From Sphagnum compactum (taxonomy: Eukaryota; Bryophyta; Sphagnopsida; Sphagnales): a stretch of DNA of 64,000 nucleotides. Position 1 is the first letter of the stretch, and every line of letters starts with the position of its first letter. Position numbers and translations under genes: made by a program. The notes under the pieces were generated by a model. The model saw only the letters and a program-made list of their open reading frames with translations. It was not told where the DNA came from and made no database searches. The DNA lies in assembly GCA_965153455.1 (NCBI GenBank), contig OZ234504.1, positions 9,610,001 to 9,674,000 of the forward strand, given 5' to 3'. Shown one piece after another: positions 13,736 to 25,867 of the stretch.

Positions 13736-16700
13736 TCTTCCCAGTTCCCTCCCCCGCCCCCGGTTTCCCCCGTTATAGGATTGTGCTGATTAGCAGCTTA
13801 CTAATCAACCCACTAATTTGCACTAAACCCGCGCATTAGTAATTGATAATTGCCTTAACCAAACAACTACCTACGTGGCCTACAGAACCAGGCAGGTAGG
13901 TTAGTAGTAGGTACCTGCCTAATTCCTAGGGCAGATATTGTACTTTCCCTATTTCTTATTTTATTTGCAGATCTAAAGGCTTCAAAAGAAACTCGCTTGA
14001 AAAGCCCCAAGTCGAGGGTATTATAATGTGCCCTCCAAATCGGGTGCAAAGTCAATGTGTTTTTTTTCTTTTCTTTTTTTCTTTTTTTTTTCTTTTTTTT
14101 TCCCGGGAGGTTTTTGTCTAGATTTTGACATGGGAAAAGGGCTAACTGAAGGCCCTTTAAAAAAATTTAATTTTTTTTAGTTGCCCCAAAACCGCCCTAA
14201 CCCTACACATGGTAGCCATGTCTTTCCCCTAGCTAGGAGCCTCGACGCCTTGAGTTGCCTCACCAAAAGCACAAAGTCGAAAATTTTGTGTTGCCATTAG
14301 CCAACAAAGCAGAGGTCCAATTTCACAAACAACACACTATGAGCACAATGGATCGCCTCCATCCATCGTGACCTTGTGGGTTGCTGGATTTGTTAGATAT
14401 CATCAACACAATGTGCAATTTTGTTAGAAGAGTTAATGTCTTTCCTTCGTTTTCACTTGCATGACATATTCCTTTAGCAAAAATATGTGTTGTGCATTCA
14501 AGGTTTTTTTGCAAGGTTTCATGACGATTCAAGATAAAAATAAATAAAAAATCAAAGACCAAAGTGCATCACAATTGAACTTGTAAGTTGGGAGGCTTAA
14601 GTGTTAAGCTTTATGTCCATTGCATTCTTTTATATGCATTGTCATTTATTCTTAATGAAGTTATAGTTTTGAAAGGAAGCCATTAACAAATCGTGATGGT
14701 CTTGTACAATGCAAGTTCATAAGTTTCAATGTTCAATGCGGGTTACAAGGTCTAACTTGCTATTCCTATTATTTGTATCAATCCAACTTGAGATGTTTAG
14801 GTTGCAAATGGTGCAAATTATTGAACACAATATAATGTAAAATGTTCTTCAAGTTTCATCGACTTGCAGGCTACAAGCTATGGTTTTCCAAAACTCCATA
14901 TCAATGGGTTTTCTTTTTCTTTCTTATTTTTCAAATTGTGTGTGTGTTGTGGTTTTGTCTTTTATTTCGTTGAATTCAATTAGTTTCACCTACAATATTG
15001 ATGGCTCCATTATAATCACCCAATTTCCAGTGAGGCATGTCATGTGTTCTACAATCAAATGAAAAGAAAAGCTTATGTCACTTAAGTTAAATACCTTCCA
15101 AAAACATTTTAATGGCCACAAGATAATTGTTGCCATGTATGACATTGTTGTTGGAAAATGGTTTTACAACAAGGATACAACTTGTAACAAAAATGAAAGG
15201 ATCTATATAGGTATTTGGCAATGAATCAATCCTTAGCTTGGTTCAAGTTGGAGATCATGGAAGCTCCAAAAAGAAATTGATTTTCTTTGCAAGCATTTTT
15301 CAATTGTTAAGCCATGGTTGACCAATCATAGAATTTTACTCTTGAAAAATGTTGTATTCGAGGTGGTGATTTGATTTCACATAGTTGCAAAAGATTTTGA
15401 GTTTGAAGACTAATGATCAAACCTTTGCCATGCACACACAATGTAATGAAGAAAACTATTATGCAATTCATTAAGCTAATGCATCACAATGGCAACCAAG
15501 GTTTTGTGCGCATTCACAAAATTAGTCCAAACTTTGATTTTAAAATTACAATAGAAATTTCTAAAACAAGAGATTATGAATGCAATGGGAATGGTTTATC
15601 CACATAATTAATCGAACAAGGAAAATTTTGACACAACATTTGCAATACATTCAGTTATAATCAAGGCTTCCTTATTGGTTCCCCCATTATTGGATTCACA
15701 ATTGTTTGATGTGTAGTTTAACTTTTCTAGTTGACCATGTATTAAAATGGTCACAATGTATTAAAATTAGTAATGACTAAAAGCTTTAATAAGAACCTTA
15801 ATTCCATATTGTGAATGAAAATCAATAGTTCACTTCAAGCTAAGTGAGTAACAAGCTTGCCAAAATGGCTATGGTTTAGGTCTTAGGTTTTATGGAGGAC
15901 AAAAAGACAACGATTTGACTTTCATGAAAAATAAATTGTGAAATTGTTTAACAACACATCTTGAGGTTTATATTTGCATGTACAATAATAATAAAAATCA
16001 ACTTGCTTACTTTTCCATATGAAGATACTATTTTAAGTCCAAGAAATGAGAAGGTGAAGTACTAAGAAAATTGGTAGAACTTTAATATTACAATTTTTTA
16101 AAGTTTATTTTTTTAGCATGAGAGATGTGCACCTTTTGTTTTTGAAGCATCTTGGTTTTGCTACTTTTAAATTACAACAAGCTATTTTTGTTTTGAAATG
16201 TAATAAAGTTGACCATCCAAAGCAATTTGCTTTTCTTTTTTTTTCGCTACATTGTTTTTAGCTCCAAGCATATGTGATGCAAGTTGTTAGGCATTTGGTT
16301 GTATATTGATGTTGGGCAAGAGAACAATATATGAATGGTGGCGTGCCACATATCGTTAGAAAACTTTCGACAAGGGCTACAACTTTGCTTCAAACCTCAC
16401 CCCAATTGGAGGTCTACTTGGGGGTTGGGGTTGGATGTTTCAAAGTTGAGTCAACTACTTATTGGATTGTTTTTCTAATGTGTGCAGGGTGCACACTTCC
16501 ACGTTGCATGGGCAAGACTTTCATGGTTGGAGTTTGATTCCCTCGAGAAGTTTCATTTGATTAAGTTTTTAAACATGTGGCTTGAAGATTTTAAATTGTA
16601 TGGAAAATGGACATTGGGATTTAAGGTATGTTTTCAACTATATATGTCTCACCAAAATAAAGACATTCTAAAACAGTGATCACCAAAACACATTTATTCA

Positions 16701-19540
16701 CAATATTAAGATAAACAAAATGCATATGTTCAAAATTTAATGGTTGCCAAAAGACACATGCTTAATTATTCCTAATGGCTGAATTGCCACTTACTTTATG
16801 AAAACCATAGCCAAACACCAACCTCAAAAAATAAAATAAAAAAATGCTTGAATTTGACAACAGGACATTCTTGTGCTGAAAATTTGCTCTATCATTTACA
16901 TCGAATTCACCTTTCTAACCTCAACACTTTCTGAAAAGAGAAAAACCTTGGTGCAAAGTCTTACCTATATATTTTTCCTACTTTAATAATGTTTTAAACC
17001 ATGCTACATAGATATAAGTTCCCATAGTGAACACTTAACACACTAACATCTTAATATGAATTTTCAAAGGGAGTTATAAATGATGACATGTTTTTTATTT
17101 TGATTTTTGCAACTACATTGTGGATGGTTAATCTAGGATTCGATAAATTGTAGTTGCGAAATCAAAAATATTAAGCGAGTTTAAGTTTTGTCAATTTGAG
17201 AAACTTAACATGTGGTTTTGTGCATTCGGGAAGGAGGTTGTGAAATTGGATTCCCTTAAGTAGGTGGATAATGGTTTAACATAATGAAAACCAGGAGAAT
17301 AAAGAGAAAGAACAAAGAAAGGTTTCAAAGTTCCTTTGTTGCAAAACAAGGTTTGGACTTTGGACTTTGGGAAAGTGATAGCTCTTTGTTAATTTGTTTT
17401 TATCTAAGGATATTGACAATAATTTTGGCTAGTGTTAACCATATCTTCCTAAATTTTATAGGGTGACTAGTGTGTCCTATGCTAGTGGCCCAAGTGTGAA
17501 CATGATCTTGAGATAGAGCTCAAATTTGAAAAACTATCTTCAAATTTAAATTAATTTCCATTGAAAAAAACTATTCCAAAAAAAAATCTATTTCTCCCTA
17601 TCATATGTATAAAATTATAAAATTGCATCCAATAAATCTCACTCATCAAAGGTTGTCCAACAAGACAAAGACCTCACCCTAATTACCCTAGATTATTTTA
17701 GTTTTGATTTTGTTAAAATTTCTTTGAAAAAATCATTCAATATTAAAAAATTGTTGCATGGTAGGTCTAAACAATCCCAAACCACCTGGGTGGATCCCTA
17801 GTCATCAAAGATTTCCCAACACGAGGTGAGTGCCCAAGGCTTTAGTAGCTTGGGAAACGTCAATGTGATACCAAGAATAACACCCTTGTCACATGGGCTT
17901 GGAATTTTGGGTGGGGTACTTAGTTTAAGAGGGGAACAGGCTCATGGAGAAATTCCTAATATATATATAATATGAAGTGCCCCTTATATTCACTAATACT
18001 CCTCCTTATTAAAAAAAAAGAGTAGGTTCAAAATCTCTCATGCTCCTAAATTGTAGCCATAAGATCTCTCTCATGGCTACTACCTTGTGATCCCCATGTG
18101 TTTAGAATATGGTAAAGTCTAAGGATCATAGACATTGTCAAAATGCCCGGCCAGACTCAGCTACCCCTCTCATCCTAGGCCCCCCCCTAGGCCCCTTATT
18201 TTGTAAATGCCCCAACCCTAAGGTTTTACCGAGTGACATGTGAAATTGCTACCAAATTAAAGGTTGTGCAAATTAATTAATTAATTGTTGCACACCAGCC
18301 CATAAATTATGTATACAATAAGTTTCACCACTTTCATTCCAATGTTAAAATATTTTTTCAATAAAAGAAAATATATATTTGTTGTCCTAAATGACTAGCA
18401 TGGTGTTAGGGGACTCAACACTAGAGTCCCTCACACCAAGTGCGAATGCACCTTTGGTGTACTAATATACAAAGTGTGTTGAATAGGCTTTTGTGTAGGG
18501 TATGCAGTGAAAATGTTAATGCCAATGAAATTTATTAACAATTTTTCATAATAGTTATATTTGAGAGAAATAATATTTAAATGTGTAATAGGGTTTGGTA
18601 GGTTTGTGAGGTTTTTAAAAGACCAATGGGAATGCTAGAAAGGGAATTTTTATTTTCAATGTTCAAGAGAATAGGGTTTTGTGTAGGCCTGAACCAGCAC
18701 CCACACACTAGTGCCATGGTAAATATCCCATCATAACACTATAAATCAAGGTCATCTTTGAGTCCAAATTTAACCTTAGGAAATGTTAAATTTGGAATCA
18801 GAAACGCTTATGTAGTCTTGGGATGGGTTACTCACCATGGCGAGATGCAACCGCCAGAAAAACCGGGATTTAACCATGGTAGCAGTGTGGGGGCTGGTTC
18901 ATCCTGGCTACCCAGTTACTACTACTAAAACTTACTACTCACGCACCTACTACCTACCTACTTACCTTCTGGGCAAGGTGCGATGAATTTCAGGCCACGT
19001 CCTCGCTTGACCGTCTCCTACCGCTTCTCTAGTTGTCGGCGCCGAAAACGCGTGGGCCGTGTACCGCCGGAACGTGGGGAAAGCAATGCCTTATCCAAAA
19101 CGCCTCATGCTGCCATGAATTCGCTGCCAGCTGCCGTCCGTCCGTCCGTCCATGAATGTTGGATATGTTTGAAATTTACTCCAATACTCTTGTCCATTTC
19201 TGCTCGGCTCTGTTCGGCCCTGAGAATCGTCTCAGCAGCATTAGTAGTTTTTTTTTCTTTTTTTCTTTTATCCCCTTTTTCCTCGGTGTCGATTTTCTTG
19301 CGAATTTTAACAATAAATTACCCAAATTAGTCGAATTTACGCCCACCAAAAAAAACAAGAATTTCCAAAAAATTCGCAATTTCTTTGTCGAAAATTGGCG
19401 AGATCTCTGGCGAGATCTCAGTGGTTTTGGTCTGGTCTTTTCTATCCGTTGGTTTGCATCAGGCTCTGGTCCAGCTACAGCTTTTTCTTTTTTTTTTTGG
19501 GATGCTAGTTATGTATAACCATATGGGCAAAAAAAATAAA
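13736..19540. other. AT-rich spacer, degenerate
   Basis: No intact gene or recognisable protein domain was seen. Poly-T/poly-C tracts occur near 14058-14103 and 18180. The short reading frames look like chance frames in AT-rich DNA or relics too decayed to name. A slightly GC-richer stretch at 18.98-19.15 kb precedes the LINE-like fragment. Confidence 0.45.
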
Positions 19541-19550
19541 GGCTATTGAA

Positions 19551-20596
19551 GTGGTGTATCGAGGGTTTTTCAAGTCCTTGTTCGAGGTGCGAAAAACAAT
19601 TAACATGTCCATCGTGCTGGTAAAACTTGGCAAATTTTCTTTTGAACACTTTGCATTGGGACAAGCGCTGTTGTACTATAACCGTGTGAGCACGGTCATT
19701 AAAGACCGCATCTTGGGCAAAGCATGGGAAGCCCAACTCGCTATGCTTGCTGCGAGAAAGAACTATTGGGCTAGATTCGTGGAAAATGACTACTCAAAAA
19801 TCAACCCCATGAGGTGGCAAGTTTTCTGCCTTCGGTTCAACCGTCGTTGAAAACGACGCCTAAGCCTGCACCGACCCATGTGCTCCAGGTGAAGACTGCT
19901 CAACCGCCACTGGGAACGGCTCCTGCAACAACGCACATACACCTGACCCGTCTAACAGGGGTGAGAGGTTGGGCGAAGAGCCAAGTACTTTGGTGCAATG
20001 CACACAACGTATGGGTGGGAGTTCAGATGGCTCAGCTGGCTACGCTACAACTAGTGCAGCCGATTGGTGCTAAATCTACGACAGGAGGCCCGATCAACCA
20101 AGAGACTAGGGCCCCACCCCCTCCAGGTTTTTTCGACACAATATTGAATGTAAAAAGGGTGAAGGATAATATGCGGCTGGCTTACATTGAAAAAAATTTT
20201 ACCAACCGCAAGATCGAGACCAACGTGCAGACAAGATACTTGCGCTTCAAGGGTATGTTGTACAAGAGCAAAAACTACTTGTGTGACATCAGCTGCGTTC
20301 AACTACGGAAAGCTCTGGCCCGGTTTCGATGTGATAACATGTAGCTTGAGGTAGTGCTAGGTGCATGGAAAGGCATGCAATATGCAGAGAGGCTTTGTCG
20401 AGGCTGCGATTTGGGGAAGGTTGAGGATGAAGAGCACTTACTTCTTGTTTATCCAAATACACAAAAAGTTAGGGAACGCTTTTGTTCGACCCTACCCCTC
20501 ACCCACACTAGCACTCTTGCTGAGCTTATGCAGACTACGAACACGGTCGCCCTGGCCAAGTTTGTGGCATGCTGCCAGTACCAGAGGACAATCTAA
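19551..20596 (+). pseudogene. decayed LINE-like (non-LTR retrotransposon) ORF, C-terminal part
   Basis: Three consecutive open stretches (19551-19850, 19814-20344, 20354-20596) read as one protein after one frame change near 19.82 kb and one TAG stop at 20342-20344. The end carries CRGC, then EEHLLLVYPN, about 20 residues on. This fits the C-x2-C...H...C knuckle near the C-terminus of many plant non-LTR ORF2 proteins, with the last Cys apparently replaced by Tyr. The catalytic reverse-transcriptase core is not present. The family call is inference from this motif and layout. Confidence 0.5.
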
Positions 20597-20683
20597 TTAT
20601 CTACCTTTCATCTAATGGACTCTCTGGTCCCAAACGGACGTAAAATTGTAAACAGTAAACCAGAAAATTATATTAGAATTTTT

Positions 20684-20903
20684 AAAAGCTAAAAACAAGT
20701 TTTTTATAATATATTTTCAATAGCCAGAATTTTCGACTATAACTTGAAAGAAATAGCATCAGATTTATATACATGAGTTCAAGTAGGTAGCGAATAAGAA
20801 AGAAGGACGTTTGAAAAAGTTAACTTTCATATTTAGCTATGTAGCCAAATTTGGTTAAATCTTCGTTCAGGTAGATCATCGCCACTTTGGCTACATCGCA
20901 AAA
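20684..20903 (-). repeat. dispersed repeat family R1, copy C (inverted)
   Basis: Reads on the minus strand as GTAGCCAAAGTGGCGATGAT, then ATTTGGCTACATAGCT and AACTTTTT..., matching copies A and B in reverse orientation. It lies just past the LINE-like fragment. Confidence 0.75.
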
Positions 20904-21461
20904 TTGACTCAACGAAAAAAAACACTGCCCAGCTGGGATCGTGGTATGATTCAAAAGCGATTAGTTAGGGTTAATTGAATAGCAACAATTTTGGGGTGGT
21001 GGGGAAGTGAGTGAGGGAAGGAAGGAGAGCGGGCCCTTGGGGGAAGGAAGATCGTGGCAGCATTATCCGACACCAGTATTCGCGGGGCAAAGTTGAATGA
21101 CGCCACCACGCGAGTTCCCCAGATAGCTGTAGCCTGCGAAGAGATAAGTCAAGGTAGCCTTCAAATTGCAATGAACTTCCTGCCTGCATGCGCATTGCGA
21201 TTTGTTTTAACTTTTTGTTGACGCATTATTGTCTCCTGATATCACATTTATGACTGGAGCGCCGTTGGTTCTCCGCGTCTGTGCAACAGATCGAGGGCTG
21301 CCACGCCACTCCTCCGTTAGAGCGTGTCCATCGCGCGCTTTCGATCCGTTTGTCTGCTTCACATTACCGCCTGGCACTGAGTCATTAATCGAACCTGCAT
21401 CAATTCTCTTAATATGCTTCTCAAGCAATTGTTCTTTGGGTTTTTTGTTTTTTTTTAAATT
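20904..21461. other. spacer, no gene seen
   Basis: Includes a GC-richer 21.0-21.4 kb segment with overlapping short frames on both strands, none resembling a known family. Confidence 0.4.
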
Positions 21462-21690
21462 GGAAATGGCTAGGAAGATTTAGCCAATTTTGCCTACACA
21501 CTAAAATATGAAAGTAAATTCTTGTAATATAGAGGCTACCTACTTGAATCATGTGTAAAATTCTGAATATGTTTTACTTTTCTCGAACTATGGCTATTGG
21601 AAATATCTTAAAACCTTCAAGATATTTTAGTACTTTCAGTTTTCATTTTCGCTTTTTGGCTATAAGAAGCTGCTCTCAAGTGCACACTAA
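21462..21690 (+). repeat. dispersed repeat family R1, copy D
   Basis: Contains GATTTAGCCAATTTTGCCTACA, ATATGAAAGTAAATTC, ACTTGAATCATG, ATGGCTATTGG and GCTGCTCTCA in the same order as copies A-C, with substitutions. Confidence 0.72.
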
Positions 21691-21884
21691 TTTCTGTAAG
21701 CCAGCAGGCGAAAACGAGATCTGAGGGTTGGATCTAACCGCAGGTAGAAATCCAGTTTAAGTAATCAAAGCAACTAATCAAAGTTCTCAGATGGCAGCTT
21801 CCCACATTCAAAAGCAAACTTCCGAATCTATTCGATCGGAAAGTGTCAGGTAAAGCCCAAGGCTTGTATAGGCTTTACTGGAAG

Positions 21885-22213
21885 AGCCTTCTCGAATCAT
21901 CCATCCTTGCGACATCAAGGATGGATGATATGTGATCAGGAAACAATTTTCTATTGGGTTCCAGTTCCCTAGCTAACCATTGTGGTATTAGCTCAGTTGC
22001 TTAATTTCCTACCTACCAACTAGGTAGGTAGTAAAAACAGCCCCTAAAGAGCCTTCTCGAACCAGCGCCCACCAGTGCACCATCAAGGATGGATGATATG
22101 TGATCAGGAAACAGTTTTCTGTTGGGTTTCAGTTCCCTAGATAACCATGGTGGTAGTTAGCTCAGTTGCTTAATTTCCTACCTACCAACTAGGTAGGTAG
22201 TAAAAACAGCCCC
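21885..22213. repeat. 168-bp tandem duplication with a hairpin
   Basis: CATCAAGGATGGATGATATG starts at 21913 and again at 22081. Each is followed by AGTTCCCTAG(C/A)TAACCAT, GCTCAGTTGCTTAATTTCC, and CCTACCAACTAGGTAGGTAG ending AAACAGCCCCTA. The first copy also has a perfect 14-bp inverted repeat (ATCATCCATCCTTG, 6-bp loop, its complement). Related TAGGTAGG- and GGATGGATG-rich pieces occur near 13.87, 22.45 and 46.4 kb. Confidence 0.85.
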
Positions 22214-23409
22214 TACCTACTATGTATAAACTATCTACTTACCTAGTAGTCCCCTATTTTTTACCTACCTGTCTATTAGACCTACTTTTTATTGAATGGA
22301 TTACCAAGATGAAACCAGGTGGTAACTCAGTTGACGTTCATCCACATCTGAGTCAAAACGGGCATCCAGTGGATGGTGCACTGGTGGGTGCTGGTTCACT
22401 ATGGGAAGGCCAGAGTGGACCCAACAGCTACAAGTGCACCATGAGGGATGGATGGATGGATGGATGGTGGGTGAACATGAAGTACTTTTTCATTAGGTTC
22501 CAGTTCCTTGGCTAACCTTGCTGCTTGCATCAGTTTTCTATGACCTTCTAAAAACCCATGATCTCTAACCTATGTACCAACCATGGATTTTTATTTATTT
22601 TTATTTCCAATTTTGTCATATCAAAATTTTGGTGAAATTTTCCAAAAGACTTGGCAAATTAACCAAATTTACAATAGAAAAGAAAAAAATTCCTAAAATT
22701 TGTCTAATGTTCTGGTCATAAAAACACAAAATTTGTCCAAAAAAACCTTGGTACTATATACATTGACATGAATATACTTACTTAATAATCACCTATTATT
22801 CGACATGCTTACCTAAGTACAAGACCTATCCTATTACTAGAGTGAAGTCCAACATCAACCTAGTTAACGTTAGCGATTTTCTTTTTTCCAATTTTTCGAC
22901 ATAGCTGCACTAGCAATTCACTCACAAGTATCCCGAAAAAAAAAAAAACATTAATTGACAGTTTGCTTTTAGGTAATTGTTCAAATAGTAGAAACCTAGT
23001 GAGAAATTGCCCCAAGATGGTTTTTTAAAATGCAATCCACATGTGATCAATGTTTTCCCAAAAGAATTGCCTCAAAAACTTGGCAAATTTTTTCAAAAAA
23101 TAAAAAAAAGTGCAACAAAATATTCCTATTTCACTTTTCTTTCTTGCCAAGATGTGAGAATTTTCCGTTAAAAACAAACATTTGCTAGGGTTCATCCACA
23201 ACTAGGTCATAAAGCATTCAGAGAAAATTCCTAGCTTATTTGGAGACTATCTTATATTCATGAATAACTTTTCTAGAATAAGAAGTATAATTATGCCTCC
23301 TTAAAAGTGGGAGGAAAATTATGCTTATTTTAGAAGTGAAGGATCCTTTCCACTTTCAAGGAGTAGGTGTTACACCTTCCTCTTCGTAGTGTTTTTCTTC
23401 TCAATCTTG
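22214..23409. other. AT-rich spacer
   Basis: A short (GGAT)n run lies at about 22447-22466. Otherwise this is low-complexity AT-rich sequence without a recognisable gene. Confidence 0.45.
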
Positions 23410-23600
23410 TGAAGTAGCCCAAGTCACAATCATTGGTAAGCTGATTTAGCCAAATGTGGCTATTGATAAAATATGAAAAGAAAATATTTAAATATCTTAT
23501 ACATACAATATTGGGGCAATTGGAGTTAACTACTTGAACCATGTATAGATATATGACAACTTTGTAAGATTTTTTTAATTTCAAAAAATTTGAGATTTTT
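23410..23600 (+). repeat. dispersed repeat family R1, copy E (most diverged)
   Basis: Contains GAAGTAGCCCAAGTCAC, GATTTAGCCAAATGTGGCTA, AAATATGAAAAG and CTACTTGAACCATGTATAGA in family order. Confidence 0.65.
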
Positions 23601-25315
23601 TTCAAAAATCATTGAATTTGTGGCAAAAACATTTCATGGTCAACCCTTCTACCTCATGATCTAGGTACAAATGTTTAGGTCCATGATAATTTTTCCTTGT
23701 GCTTTACAATGGGTAAAGCCCACAAGTGAGGGACATTCCCAAAAATGTGGGGACATATTTATCTCTTTCTTCATCCTAAGCCTCTTATCTTGAAAATGTT
23801 CTCACCCTGGGCTTTACCTTCCACATAATAAACTTCCCATTGATGGGTACATTGTTGGGCAGATGATTCATCTTGGTTTGCAATTTTGAAATTTGGGAAG
23901 GAAAGGAGGCACCAAAATGGGTCATTAAGAATATTTATGGGGTTGATGGTGGAGTTTCAACACCAAAATGGGTCATTAAGAATTAATTAAATAAATAATA
24001 ATACTATGGCTTATGAATAAAAAGATAGATAAATATGGAATATAGACAATACACCTTATGAGGCCATATGCTTGAGAATTTTTGGACTACTCATGAATTA
24101 TTTAATTATTTATTTTGAGTGGACTTTATTGGATCTTAAGGAAGTAAACTCCACATAATCTAGTGACTGATCCATAAAAAAAGATAATAATTTTGAAAGG
24201 TTGGTATGTGACATAACATTATTAACTTGAAGTTCATGAATAAAGAATGTTATGTAGATGAATGGGGTTGATAATTCATTAATTCCTTCTTTCAATTATA
24301 TTTATGGGGTTGATGGTGGAGCTTCAAATTCATTATTTCTTTTCATGATTTCATTTTGCTAGTTTGTTATAAATCTTGGAATAAGACTTTGTGTGTAATG
24401 AATGGACAATGCAACAAACATGGGATTGTTGTGGTTTTGAATCCCCCCCCCCGCGCCCCCTTTTAAAACCCAAGTGGAAATTTGGTGAAATTCTTTTCCC
24501 AATAAAATAAAATAAAATAAAATTGGTTTTTTTTCTCAAAAGAATGGGAAACTTGTGACAGAATATTCTTTTTCATTTTCCTCACTCATGAGAAATTTCA
24601 AATTGAAAAATGGTGTTTCCAAATCAAAACAAAATTTGCTTTGTATAGGGTAGGAGATATTTTGTGTATTTTTTGGTTGGAGAAGGAAAGAGGGGTAAAA
24701 GCACACATACCAAATAAATCCTTGCCTAGTGGGAAGCTAACATGTGTGGATAGAAATAAATAACCCAACTTTGGGCACTACCATGAACACCTTTTGACCA
24801 AGGATTAAGGTTAGACTCATGAATTATGTAGTAACTAATTTTGGGACTAAGCATAATTCAATTATGCTTGATTTGATCATAAGAAGTAGATTCCAAACAA
24901 GAAGGGATTCATCCATAGATGGATGTTAATTGTAGGAAAATAATAAGTGGCATGATCCCATTGGTTTATGGTTGATGAATGTGATAGTTTCATAGATGTG
25001 GATGAATGGGGATAATAATCTATTCATTCTTCCTTGTTAGTATATAAGGAGGTTATGGGCGGGGCCTTGCCATAGAGGTTTTTAGTTTTTGATAATCTCA
25101 CATTGCTACCTTGTGTGAGGATATGAGAATAACCTTGATGTAATGGGTGTTTATGACAATAAACATTATTGCCCTTGTGATGTTAGATTAGTGAGTACAA
25201 AGAAATTCATGTGGTTTTGGTGAATGAACCCCATAAAACAACGTCTCTAGCGTGTGTGCAAATCTCCCCATTGGATGTAGCCCACATAAAGACCAAGTTT
25301 TATGCAGGTGGGTGA
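23601..25315. other. AT-rich spacer with short local repeats
   Basis: CACCAAAATGGGTCATTAAG occurs twice about 50 bp apart near 23.91-23.98 kb, and TTTATGGGGTTGATGGTGGAG recurs at 23.93 and 24.30 kb. A C-rich run is at 24445. No gene was recognised. Confidence 0.5.
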
Positions 25316-25867
25316 TCATAGCTTTAAATGCATGAAAGATTTGTATCTTTTATTGTCCACAAGTCCTAGGAAGTTGTGTGGGTGTTGGGGTGTACATTTT
25401 GGGGCAAAACTACTTATGCAAAAGTAGGGATTTAAATAAAAATTAACCCTCACAAGCCCAGACCCTTCTAAGCAATAATCCCATGGTGAAGTGTCCTCTA
25501 AATCATAAGCAACAATAAAGTCATTGTTTTGCTCTATAATAGGCATTGGGATAAACCTATGTAGTAGGAGGTGTAAAGGTCTAATGTCATCTCGAAACCA
25601 CTTTTGTAGACATGGTTGTAAGACAACCATCCCAATACTGTTATGTGTGAATGTTAAAGTAGATGATGATACTCACGTTGCTATATTATAAAACTCACCT
25701 TGGAAAAAAACCCTCTTATCACCATAAAATTCATGAATAAAAAATGTGGTGATCTTTGCCTTCCATGTCCATGTGTGGCCTTTGTAATGTTCATCAGGTT
25801 CAACAACCACCAAATCATCGAGTCCATATTCTTTCTCCTTCAACATCAAATTTGAGACCCTTTGCAT
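25316..25867 (-). pseudogene. unidentified 183-codon reading frame broken by one stop
   Basis: A single minus-strand frame runs from the ATG at 25867 (an in-frame TAG lies three codons upstream) to a stop at 25316, interrupted only by one TGA at 25675-25673. The first part contains LDDLVVVEPDEHYKG and WKAKITTFFIHEFYGDKR. The second contains CLQKWFRDDIRPLHLLLHR, PMPIIEQNNDFIVAYDLED and SPWDYCLEGSG. Aromatic and charged residues are well spread, unlike chance frames in this AT-rich region. I do not recognise the family. It may be an accessory gene of a transposon or a host gene relic; the possible 39-nt intron around the stop is too short for typical plant splicing. Confidence 0.45.
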
